Shown one piece after another: positions 1 to 8,200 of a stretch of 64,000 bases of DNA; position 1 is the first letter of the stretch; the number at the start of each line of letters is the position of its first letter. Location of the stretch: assembly GCA_965226235.1 (NCBI GenBank), contig OZ245335.1, forward strand, positions 1,674,001-1,738,000, written 5' to 3'. Below the pieces are notes generated by a model. The model was not told the origin of the DNA and made no database searches. It saw nothing but the letters and a program-made list of their open reading frames with translations. Source of the stretch: CAYFZO01 sp965226235 (GTDB lineage: Bacteria > Pseudomonadota > Gammaproteobacteria > Poriferisulfidales > Oxydemutatoraceae). Made by a program: the position numbers and the translations under genes.

Positions 1-229
1 CGCAATGCCTTTGCCTGCGCCCTTTGCAGAAAGCAGACGTTTTTCGCTTGCGCGAGGGGGAGGGTGGCTTGTCCGTTTAGTGTCTGGAATGCCTTCGCAG
101 GCTTCCCCGTCAAGTGCCCGGAGTTGTCCAATAGGTTTCTGGCCTCATACATCCCAGCCTGAATCGTGACCGTGCCAGCACATTACGCTCCCCGCCGTCC
201 CGATTCACAAGGTTTTCCATCAGCCAGCG

Positions 230-772
230 TCACAGAGAAAGCCGGGAACCCTCCTTCAGCTGACGGACGGTCCACGGAGCCTCTTTTGTCGGCGACCCCA
301 GGCTGGACACTACCATTTTCTCATCGACAGCCTTCAATTTGCGACTCAACTTTTTAAAAATGTTTGCAATAGAGATAGGACCATCTGGCCATAACTTGAC
401 CGCAGGCTGTTCCAGATGCAGCACCACCCGCCAACGCTTCTTTCCGAGTGCTCGTTCCGCAATCTCTTTTTCGTCCCCGTCTTCCGCATTAGCACTCGCG
501 GCCGCCAACCCGGAAAGTGTGTCACGCACCTTTCCGGCAACCACCTCTGCAAGAGAATCTCTCGTTGACTTTTTTTTGGGGCCGCGAGTGCGATAATCTT
601 TCACCTCGATCAGCCATGTCTCATCTGACCCTACACAAACAATGTCAACAGCCTTTGTACCATCCTTGATCGACTGAAATCGCTTTTGGTAAAACTTCCA
701 ATCATCGTATTTTGTTGCCTTACACTGTGCCTGAAACCCGAACGTGAGATTGCCTGTCTTGATGTCCTTCAC
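230..772 (-). CDS. Small PD-(D/E)XK-like protein paired with an ATPase
   Basis: Predicted cytoplasmic protein of 180 residues with no signal peptide or membrane segment. The recognisable part is at residues 41-58: a D in a hydrophobic strand (D43), then 13 residues later a strand ending in E-V-K (E56, K58). This is the layout of a PD-(D/E)XK nuclease core, with lysine-rich flanks that could bind DNA. The start codon overlaps the stop of the upstream ATPase by 4 bp (ATGA), so the two are translationally coupled and very likely work together. Established ATPase-plus-nuclease defence or repair pairs have this shape, but I cannot assign it to a named family. The nuclease assignment is an inference from one short motif. 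Confidence 0.6.
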   Translation of the reverse strand: MKDIKTGNLTFGFQAQCKATKYDDWKFYQKRFQSIKDGTKAVDIVCVGSDETWLIEVKDYRTRGPKKKSTRDSLAEVVAGKVRDTLSGLAAASANAEDGDEKEIAERALGKKRWRVVLHLEQPAVKLWPDGPISIANIFKKLSRKLKAVDEKMVVSSLGSPTKEAPWTVRQLKEGSRLSL

Positions 773-1833
773 GACATGAACTCATCAAGATAGCGACCCG
801 ACTGTTCCAACTCCTCGTCAAGCATCGCCAAAGGATCCGCATCCGCCACCTTGTTATATTGAGAGACCTGTACCCCAGGGTCATCGCGTTTCAAGGCAAA
901 ACAACGCTGCTTCACTTTCTGGAATTTCTTCGAGTTCAGCAGGATTTCGAACTCCCTGAGAAGAAAAAGACTGTGCGTCGCGACAATCACCTGCACGCCC
1001 ACGCTACAAATATGAAGTATTGCTCTCGCAACCTCCCTGATCAGCTTCGGGTTCAGGTTGGCCTCAGGCTCGTCCCAGAACAAGGTACCATCTTGAACAA
1101 TGGACTTGGTCGCGACCAACTGATACAGCATTGCGAGCTTTCGCCATCCCTCGGCAACGAGGTGCATTTCAATGTTGGCAGCGGCGGTCTGCGTCTGCCT
1201 CAGATAAAAACGATCATTCCGCTCGTGGACTACGTTTCCGATCTGCTTCTCTAGTAGTTCCAGGACTCCCGCGAACGCCTTGTCACGAGGCCCTTTTGCG
1301 GTAGGCTTCCCCAGTAAAAGGCAGGTGTCGTAAAGCGTTTCTTCGAATTCAACATTGCTTTCCTCATATAAAGAGACAAACCCAGGATAAATCGTCAGCA
1401 GTTCATGAGGAGGCAAGTATACAGGTGTGATGCCCAGCCACTTTGTTGGGCGCCGCTCTACAACAACCTCGAATTTGTTTTGGGAAGCAAAATTGAATCC
1501 AAAGGGAGTTGGTTCGTTGAAACGAACAGACACTGTGCATTTGGTACGGCCCTGCTGCCGATGTGCGAGACGTCCCAGGTGACTATCTTCCGGGCGAAAT
1601 ACATTGGCCAGCTTTTCTGCGATTCCGGTCTGAAGGAAAGCCTTGGTTGGCGTACGGCCGTCTCGCCGCCGACTTTTGTCACTTGCTAGCGCCATAACCG
1701 CGTATGGAAGTTTCAGCAAATGTGTTTTTCCGGTCCCATTTTCACCAACAATGACATTCAGACCGGGTCCGGCGAACTTCAGCCGCGCCTTCTGAAACGC
1801 CGTGAAGTTAGTAATGTCCAGAGATTTAAGCAC
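769..1833 (-). CDS. AAA/SMC-like ATPase (OLD-type ATP-binding protein)
   Basis: ATPase of 354 residues. The N-terminus has the SMC/RecF/OLD pattern of a short strand (LKSLDITNFTAF) followed by Walker A GENGTGKT near residues 31-38. Near the C-terminus a Walker B-type segment (LFWDEPEANLNP) is followed by the switch histidine segment VIVATHSLFLLREFE. These are the marks of the AAA_15/AAA_21 ATPases found in antiphage and repair modules. No TOPRIM domain is seen after the ATPase, so the effector is probably the coupled downstream gene at 230-772. It is first in a two-gene minus-strand operon. No other known defence gene is next to it. The ATPase call is firm; the defence role is inferred. Confidence 0.82.
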   Translation of the reverse strand: MLKSLDITNFTAFQKARLKFAGPGLNVIVGENGTGKTHLLKLPYAVMALASDKSRRRDGRTPTKAFLQTGIAEKLANVFRPEDSHLGRLAHRQQGRTKCTVSVRFNEPTPFGFNFASQNKFEVVVERRPTKWLGITPVYLPPHELLTIYPGFVSLYEESNVEFEETLYDTCLLLGKPTAKGPRDKAFAGVLELLEKQIGNVVHERNDRFYLRQTQTAAANIEMHLVAEGWRKLAMLYQLVATKSIVQDGTLFWDEPEANLNPKLIREVARAILHICSVGVQVIVATHSLFLLREFEILLNSKKFQKVKQRCFALKRDDPGVQVSQYNKVADADPLAMLDEELEQSGRYLDEFMS

Positions 1834-2038
1834 CGCCAGCCCCTTTGACTGATTAAAGGATTACTCTACTGTCCAACACCTCGCGAGTAAACCAGCATTT
1901 ATCAGTTGTCAGCCCAATTATAAAATGCCCCCTTTTTGCTGAACAGAGACGTTACTACAACTACGAGTTCGGCGCAGAGAGCGTAGCGAACGGAGCCGAA
2001 CCCGGTGCCGCCTTTGGCGCAAGACGCTGACTTCATCC

Positions 2039-2356
2039 TCAGCGCCCTGCGGGGGCTGCGGATGAACGCCGCCAGGGGTGATCCGCAGCGGGCTTCCAGC
2101 GAGGCCGACCGGTTCGGTCGGCTTTGGCCTGTTCAACTACCGATCGGACGCTCTTCTCATCCGCCAGGGGCGCCGGGGGTTCTCCCTCCTGCAGCAGGCG
2201 GTACGGCAGCGCTCGCCCCCTGTACAGCAGGGTCACCGTCCCGTCGAAGGCCTCCTCACGGGAATGGAGTTCAAAGTCGAAAGTGGTGGACCCGGACAAA
2301 AACGCCCGGATCTCGTCCACCGTCTGTAAACGTTGGCTGTGTAATTTCACGATCAT
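2039..2356 (-). pseudogene. ISNCY-type transposase, C-terminal fragment
   Basis: This minus-strand reading frame looks like the C-terminal end of ISNCY (ISDol1-like) transposases: a region ending in KPAADHPWRR, where such proteins normally stop. There is no catalytic core in it. The N-terminal half of a similar transposase lies on the same strand at 2716-3312. About 360 bp, including a small unrelated gene, now separate the two, and the middle third of the protein is missing. Between the halves a 20-bp motif is repeated at 2385-2404 and 2420-2439. Family assignment is from memory of the tail motif. Confidence 0.5.
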
Positions 2357-2450
2357 CCTCCAATGATCCAGAAATCACCGCCTTAAGGCTCATCTTCCGT
2401 TGGAAATACACCTCCCGTTCAGGCTCATGTTCCATTGGACAATGCTACCT

Positions 2451-2630
2451 CTAACTTAATTTACATTCATCGTTATCTTCTTTGGCTTTGCATTCGTTGT
2501 CCAGTTCTCCAGAACTTGGACGATTTGTGCCGGAGTGCCACTCGCTATCATAGTCTGAAGTGGGCCAATTCGAGCAGTTGCTACACCAGTGCCATGTATC
2601 GCTTCCTTTTCTTTTTCGGTAGTGAGGCAT
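2451..2630 (-). CDS. Small Cys-containing conserved hypothetical protein
   Basis: A 59-residue protein beginning MPHYRKRKGSDTWHWCSNC. I prefer this start over the upstream ATG at 2678 because the conserved-looking part begins here. It has one CxxC knuckle (WCSNC) and a later LDNEC where a second CxxC would be expected, so a zinc-ribbon-like fold is possible but one ligand may be lost. Short proteins of this appearance occur scattered in Gammaproteobacteria without known function. It sits between the two halves of a decayed transposase, so it may be cargo or a bystander. AT-rich compared with the flanking housekeeping genes. Confidence 0.45.
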   Translation of the reverse strand: MPHYRKRKGSDTWHWCSNCSNWPTSDYDSEWHSGTNRPSSGELDNECKAKEDNDECKLS

Positions 2631-2680
2631 CGGTTTTATCTCCCTTGTAGTTATAGAATTAAACAGTATACATTGCAAAA

Positions 2681-2729
2681 TTAGAATTTGATAAAGGTGA
2701 CATTATGGCTTTTGGCTAACACAGGTAGG
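2681..2729. repeat. 49-bp direct repeat, copy A (ISNCY end-like)
   Basis: Nearly identical to 3324-3372, with a handful of differences. Together the copies bracket the N-terminal transposase fragment. In minus orientation the copy contains TAATGTCACCTTT. The third ISNCY relic has a similar block just before its transposase (about 25258-25280), so this is probably the 5' end of an ISNCY copy. Copy A also supplies the stop codon that truncates the transposase fragment at 2716. Confidence 0.6.
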
Positions 2730-3312
2730 CCCAGGTGGTCTCGGCCGGGGCAAAGCGTAGCGCCATCAGTTCCCCGGTAGCATCGTCGATGAAGACGATC
2801 AGGGTGCAGCGGGGGCCACGACCCTCGAACCAGTCGTGGGGAGAGCCGTCGATCTGCACCAGTTCCCCTCGACAGGGTCGTCGAGGGCGGCGTGGATGAA
2901 TCCGTGCCCGCTTGCGACTTTTAGGCTGCCACAGGCCGTCGGCGATCATCCACTGCCGCAGGGTCTCGGCACTCAGGCGATGACCGTGACGCTCGTGGAG
3001 CTTCTCCACCGCCAGGGTGGGACCGAAATCACCATACTGGGTGCGGATCAGCCGCAGAATCTCCTCGCGTAGCGCCTCTGGGATGGCATTGCCGGGGCGT
3101 TTACCCCGGTGCCGTGAAACCAGCCCGACGGCGCCTTGCTCTCGGTAGCGGTGCACCAGGCGTTTGACCTGGCGAATGGAAAGCATGAGTTGGCCGGCCG
3201 CTTGTCTCTGGCGCAACCGCTTGCTGACGACACGCTGGATTACCTCCAGCCGGTCGAGCTCTTTCTGGCTCATCGTAAGTATCCCCTCTGTCATTACCCC
3301 TCCTGAAATCAA
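2716..3312 (-). pseudogene. ISNCY-type transposase, N-terminal fragment
   Basis: A 198-residue frame with the N-terminal organisation of ISNCY transposases: MSQKELDR, then a helix-turn-helix segment (IRQVKRLVHRYREQG), a second DNA-binding region, and the first DDE aspartate in QIDGSPHDWFEGR followed by FIDDATGE. It stops at TTWAYLC, exactly where repeat copy A begins, so the rest of the catalytic domain is gone. Full-length members are more than 400 residues. The likely start is ATG at 3297 or 3273, just after GGAGGGG. Non-functional. Confidence 0.75.
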
Positions 3313-3323
3313 AAGGGGATATA

Positions 3324-3372
3324 TTAGAATTTGACAAAGGTGACATTACGGCTTTTGGCTAACACCGGTAAG
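3324..3372. repeat. 49-bp direct repeat, copy B (ISNCY end-like)
   Basis: Second copy of the repeat described at 2681-2729, lying just upstream (in minus orientation) of the transposase start. The 643-bp spacing equals the transposase fragment plus its leader. This suggests two ISNCY 5' ends brought side by side by deletion or recombination. Confidence 0.6.
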
Positions 3373-3422
3373 GCTGGCGTTCCGGGTCTACGGCTTTGGG
3401 AATATAATGAGAGCAGGTCGAC

Positions 3423-4025
3423 ATGTCTGATTCTTCATCCAAGCCTCCCAGGAAAAAACCTCGTGCGCCAGCGGTGCCCCAATTCACGGCGTTCACATTG
3501 AAGGCGGATGCCCCCGTGCGGAGGATCCAGTTTGACGTCGGCATCACGCCTGCCGTGCCCGGTGAAGCTGGCGTGCCCCGGGCGCAATTGAAGCAATACA
3601 AGGCGCTTCTGGACACGGTCGCCGAGCGCACGCGTGTATCGCGCAAGGTCATCGAGTCCGTCGGCCTTGAATCCAGCGGCAGCAATGGCGCGTCCGCGCA
3701 GTACCACGCCGACGTCTATTTGCCGAACATGATTCGTTTCACCAAGGTGCCGGTGACGCGAATGCCGGTCGAACTGGAAGCGCAGGCCGACTGCCTGATC
3801 GGCATGGATATTCTTTCCTGCGCCGACTGCTGCCTGTCGAACCAGGACCGCAAGATGATGTTTTCGTTTCGAGTGCCGCCGCTCGGCGCGATCGATTTTG
3901 TCGCGGAGCATCAGCGGCTGCATAAGGGCAACAGAAGGATGGTGACGACCGCGGCGACACGCAACCAGTTGTGTCCCTGCGGCAGCGGCAAGCGCTTCAA
4001 GAACTGCTGCGGGAAGATCTACTAG
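3423..4025 (+). CDS. Retropepsin-like / SEC-C motif protein
   Basis: Protein of 200 residues. The first 150 resemble bacterial retropepsin-like aspartic-protease-fold proteins: a strand with the ALLDT segment near residue 63, then LIGMDIL near residue 125, which is the usual second conserved strand of that fold. The last 20 residues are a textbook SEC-C zinc motif (CPCGSGKRFKNCC). The expected active-site D-T-G is read here as D-T-V, so protease activity is doubtful. SEC-C motifs usually mediate protein or nucleic-acid contacts. It stands alone between an ISNCY relic and an IS481 end, typical of accessory cargo. Function unknown. Confidence 0.65.
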   Translation: MSDSSSKPPRKKPRAPAVPQFTAFTLKADAPVRRIQFDVGITPAVPGEAGVPRAQLKQYKALLDTVAERTRVSRKVIESVGLESSGSNGASAQYHADVYLPNMIRFTKVPVTRMPVELEAQADCLIGMDILSCADCCLSNQDRKMMFSFRVPPLGAIDFVAEHQRLHKGNRRMVTTAATRNQLCPCGSGKRFKNCCGKIY

Positions 4026-4036
4026 GTCCGGCCCGT

Positions 4037-4062
4037 TGTACCACATGTGGTGGACTCATACA
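4037..4062 (+). mobile_element. IS481-type terminal inverted repeat relic
   Basis: The 26 bp ending GTGGTGGACTCATACA match the right terminus of the IS481-like elements elsewhere in the window: the inverted copy at 29557-29582, and the 38246-38361 derivative. No transposase remains here. It abuts the conserved 5' module that follows. Confidence 0.6.
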
Positions 4063-4081
4063 TTATCATGGTGGCACCATA

Positions 4082-4269
4082 GGAATTGTGGTACAGTTCC
4101 GCTCTCGCAGATTTGTTTCATCCAACAGGAAATCAACACATAGCCTGAGACTTGCAATTTGTGCGTGAAACCGATAACTTGTAGCGGATTCTATGAAACG
4201 AAGTCTATGAACTGTAGCGCGACCACGCGTCTGTGTTGCACTTATTACTTGACTTGACTGGAGCATGAA
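4082..4269 (+). promoter_or_regulatory. Conserved 5' module shared with the giant gene (copy 1)
   Basis: This leader is recognisably the same as 38172-38474. Three blocks are conserved: 4082-4149; 4151-4183 (containing GAAACCGATAACTTGTA); and 4212-4241 (CTGTAGCGCG...GTTGCAC). The last block ends exactly 28 bp before the TTG start codon in both copies. Both are followed by a TGGAG ribosome-binding-like sequence and by a TTG-initiated frame beginning MRFLR. Conservation of position as well as sequence argues for a shared promoter or operator. The actual promoter elements are not obvious. Copy 1 lacks the IS derivative present in copy 2. Confidence 0.65.
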
Positions 4270-5157
4270 TTGAGATTTTTGCGTTCGCACATGGGGAAGC
4301 GAGTTGTCGTTGCCGGACGGTGTCTGGCGGCTGCAGGATGTTTTCTGGCATTGGCGCTGGTTGCGACCCCGGTCACCGCGCAGGTGATTATGAGCCGCGA
4401 CCTGATGGTTCCACCAGTGATCCCTGCCGATTCGGCGGCAGCCTATCCTCAGCCGTTTTCCGTGTTTTTTTCACAGATCTCGAATGATCCATCCGTAGAT
4501 ATTCCGGCAACGGTGCTTAATGACAATAATGACGACTTGATAGACGCGTCGCTGGCGGACATAGCCAAAGACGGCGGCACCGTCTCGGTGGTCGACTGGG
4601 TGTTGGTTCAGTTGCGTGTGGTGCTCCAGGACGGGCAGGTTCCAGACAACAACTGCCGTGTTAGCGCTACTTGCCGGGATCAGGTTACCGTGGTGACCAA
4701 AGCCGCCCTGCTACTGAGCGACGGCAGCGTTACGTCTGCGGACGCGGGCGATCTGGCAGAAGGCATTCTCGAGTTCGACGATGTCGAGTTTAATCCCGAT
4801 ACCCATGACATGTATATCGCCATCGACCACCGCAATCATCTGCCGGTGCTGTCCGGCAAAGTGGACGAATCGCAGGGAGAGGGAGAGTACGCGTATGACT
4901 TTACTGATCCGGCCAATGCAGCCGAAGTCCTCGGGGAGGTGCTTCGAAACGATGTCCTTGCCATCGCTGCCGGGGATGCCGACGGAAACAGTGCCTTGGG
5001 TCTCGCGGACCTCATCGCGGCCGACGAGGCGAACAGAGCCGGGCAGACCGGCTATCTGCAGGCAGATGTGGACATGACATCCAACATGGCACTTTCTGAT
5101 GTACAGCTTGTGGACATGAACAACAGGCTCGGAGCGTCGAGGGGTGTTGATTTCTAG
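4270..5157 (+). CDS. Secreted dockerin-like protein
   Basis: A 295-residue exported protein that starts at TTG, as the shared leader and the MRFLR start in the giant gene suggest; ATG 4291 is the alternative. A hydrophobic signal peptide ends near VTAQ (residue 38). Residues about 80-200 contain VVDWVLVQLR and, 70 residues later, IDHRNHLPV. This pair of motifs typifies a beta-domain found in large secreted bacterial proteins. The C-terminus has two dockerin-like calcium loops (GDADGNSALGLADL and VDMTSNMALSDVQL). It may dock to a surface scaffold. It lies 80 bp upstream of the 1591-residue surface protein and may share its transcript. The partner cohesin is not identified. Confidence 0.7.
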   Translation: MRFLRSHMGKRVVVAGRCLAAAGCFLALALVATPVTAQVIMSRDLMVPPVIPADSAAAYPQPFSVFFSQISNDPSVDIPATVLNDNNDDLIDASLADIAKDGGTVSVVDWVLVQLRVVLQDGQVPDNNCRVSATCRDQVTVVTKAALLLSDGSVTSADAGDLAEGILEFDDVEFNPDTHDMYIAIDHRNHLPVLSGKVDESQGEGEYAYDFTDPANAAEVLGEVLRNDVLAIAAGDADGNSALGLADLIAADEANRAGQTGYLQADVDMTSNMALSDVQLVDMNNRLGASRGVDF

Positions 5158-5237
5158 CGGCCTGCCGGGCAACTACGCGTCGTGGCTAGAGCATGTCTCT
5201 ACTAAACTAAATTTGAAAATGTCAAGGAAAAACTAGC

Positions 5238-8200
5238 ATGAAAATAACAAAGCTTCAGAAGGGTTTGGCTTCCTGGGTACTGCTTGCGGGGGGTATCCTG
5301 CTTCTCCCTGTAGCGCAGGCCCAAGTCTATTTGCCGGGGATTCCGGGCTCGTTAGCACCGGCGGCGGATGTCGATCCAGATTTGTATAATACCTTCACGG
5401 ATTCGGGTTCCAGCAGACGCGCGGAATCTCAAATCGGCTGCGGTGATTGCTTCGGCGGTTTCAGGCATCGCTTTAGCAGTCCCAGCGTCGAGACGCGTGG
5501 TTCCTCCCCCTGGCTGGTATTCGATTGGCAGATCAAAGCCGCGCTACCGAAGGATCTAGAGGATATTGAAGACTTTCTGACTGTTCAGGAAGAAGGGACA
5601 TTGGCCAACCTGCTGGATCAGTCCCGACTCAATCTGTATTTCAACACGGAAGCTTTTGGCCCGGCAACCGGTAACGCCGCCGCCGACTGGGGTCCCGGGT
5701 GCATAGCCGAGACAGGGCCTGTGTTGCAGGCCATAGCAATGCTTACGCCAAACGGGCTAGCCTACAGCGGGCAAGCGGATAACATGCAACTGCTAGCCAA
5801 TAACACGGTAGCAATAACAGAGATAGCCTTTCCCGGCGTCAGACCTTTCTTTGGGCAACTGACTATCCCGCACGACAGCTACGCGCTTATGTTAACCATT
5901 TCCTGCCCCATCCGGTCGGCTGACAAGCCTGCCCAAATCGCCTTTCAGGGGACGATGATGGAGGAAACCGCCCAGAGGCTTGCAGCGAATGGGAGTTCCG
6001 GGGACCTCGACATTCAACGTGCTGCTTCCATACCTGCCAACAACCTGTGGTATTACCCGCTCGACGGCGCGCCGGCGATCATCGACGCCGAGCTCGGTGC
6101 CGGTGGGGAGCAGGCGTACCTTGATCTGACTTTTAGTGCACCGGTAGCTGTCTCGCCGCCAGACGGTGCTGGAGTTTTTGACGGTGCCATCCATCTTGCC
6201 GGCATGTCCGATCCCGATACAGGCGCGCCCACGGTTACTTCCGCCACACTGACGGTGAGCGGGGTGACGTATCTTTCTACGACCTTGCTACGGCTTCATT
6301 TGGATGCAGACCTGCGAGAGATTTCTGCAGACCTGCAAGAGATTTCGGAGGACACGACCCCGAATTTCATCTTCATCATCCCGCCGGAGGAAGGTATTCA
6401 AGGCCTTGACGGGGATCGGTTGCACACCGGCGACGACTGGCGGCTCGCCGTGTTCTTCGATCACGAGGCACCTTATATAACAGAGGCTGTCGTGACCGAG
6501 GAGAGCCGCTCGATTGTAATTACCTTCAGTGAGCCCGTGCAGTTCGGGCTTGAGTTTGACGACAGCAATGCTTCCAGCACTTCGTCCGTCTTTCCAGCTC
6601 CTTCCACAGCCGATTTCGTCCTCGTACGCCGTAGTAGCACTGGTAGCTTCATTGATGAGTTTTCCCCTGCTGGTGTGATGTTCGCCGAGTCGCCACTGCT
6701 GGCTAGCAGCGGCATTACCACGCTTACCTTGGAGATGCCAACGGATCGGAAGTACCTGCCGAGCGAGACCGTGGACGTGAGAATCGCCGAGCGCCTGAAA
6801 GACCCGGCGCACCCAAGCCTCGCGTCCGTGTTTGATTTTGTTGACGATGATGTGAATTTCAAGGACAGCAAGTTTGGCGCAGGCCCAAGTAATTTCCCGC
6901 GCACCGCCGCCCCTGCCCAGGTAAGTGGGTTGCAGTTGCGGGGGCGTGAATATACGCTCGTAGCGTCTGTCCCCGAGGGTCCGGTGGCTACCGGAGACCC
7001 CTCGACATTGACATTCACGCTCACGGGTTCCAAGCCGCTGGTGCCTGGGGATACCGTCAGGGTTTCTTTCGTGACCCCGACAGGCTTCGGAGAGGCACCC
7101 GAATCGATCACGTTCGATGCGAATAGCACCGAAACAGAGGTTATCTGGACCCCGGATAGAACCGCGCTGGATGCATCGGGGCAACCATCTGTTTTCACGG
7201 TCGATGTCGAACCTTCGATCGAGGCTACAGGGCCGATTTCGGTGGAGTTGAATGCCGAATCGACGGCACGGTTCGTCTTCGAGCGTACCTTCAGGGTGGC
7301 GGTATTGCTGGTGGAGCCGGAGCCCGACTCCCATGACATAGACATACGGGGAGTGGGTGCCAAGACGATTACGCTGGGCCTGACTGACACCGGTGCTCAG
7401 TTGGTGCCGGGGGATAGTACTCTTAGCCTTGTTTTCGAATTGGAAAACACGGACGGTGAGTTGCTCCAATCGGAAATAGGAATCAGCGTCTCCAGCGAAG
7501 ACACAGGCTCTGTTACTGTTTATCCATCACAGAGCACTTTGCGTGTGGTACTCACGCCTGAAAAATCAACTGCGACGTTTGCCATCGCTGTGACGGACCC
7601 TGCGCTTGCGGCGACTGATCTGTTGCTGGTTGCGGAAAATATTCCGTCAAGTGTGAGCTTTGTTTACGAAGGAACGGACGACGTTTGCGGGAATCGTTCT
7701 GATTGCGTTGCCACGGTCAGCGCGGCCGGAGGCCGTCCCTTCACCCTGGATTTTCAGTCGGCGAGCGGCGAATTCATTGACGTTCTGCAACTGACCTCCG
7801 GTCAGTCCACCAGCGTGATGCTGGTATTCGGCATGTCCCCGGGAGATACCTTGAATGAGGACGAGAGCGTCGAGGTCGAGCTTGCCCTTGCGGATACAAC
7901 CGAGCCTCGTGTAACTGTAAGCATGATGCTGGTTACCTTCGATTCCAATTCCACGACAAGCAAGGTGGAACTGGGTGTCTCTGGAGATGCTCCCTCGGGT
8001 ACGTTCCTTTTGCAGATTATGAGAACCACCGTGACCCAAGGCGCTGAGAATGAGCGGATGCTGATTGATCTGCCGACTTCAGAGTGGCCGGTGCTGGCTG
8101 CCGAGGTTCGCCCTGTCGTCGATTTCATCCCGGATCTGGATGACGACAGCAACATCGCGGATGGTTTCGTTGACGCCGTCGACTCGTTGGTGCCAGGGGC

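Noticed and set aside
1967..2001. Hairpin GTTCGGC...GCCGAAC near the ISNCY fragment
   Set aside because: Only a 7-bp stem with a 21-nt loop and no T-tract, so not supportable as a terminator or a defined IS end.
6288..7469. Minus-strand frame of 393 codons within the surface-protein gene
   Set aside because: Antisense shadow with no recognisable domain; the plus-strand gene is continuous.
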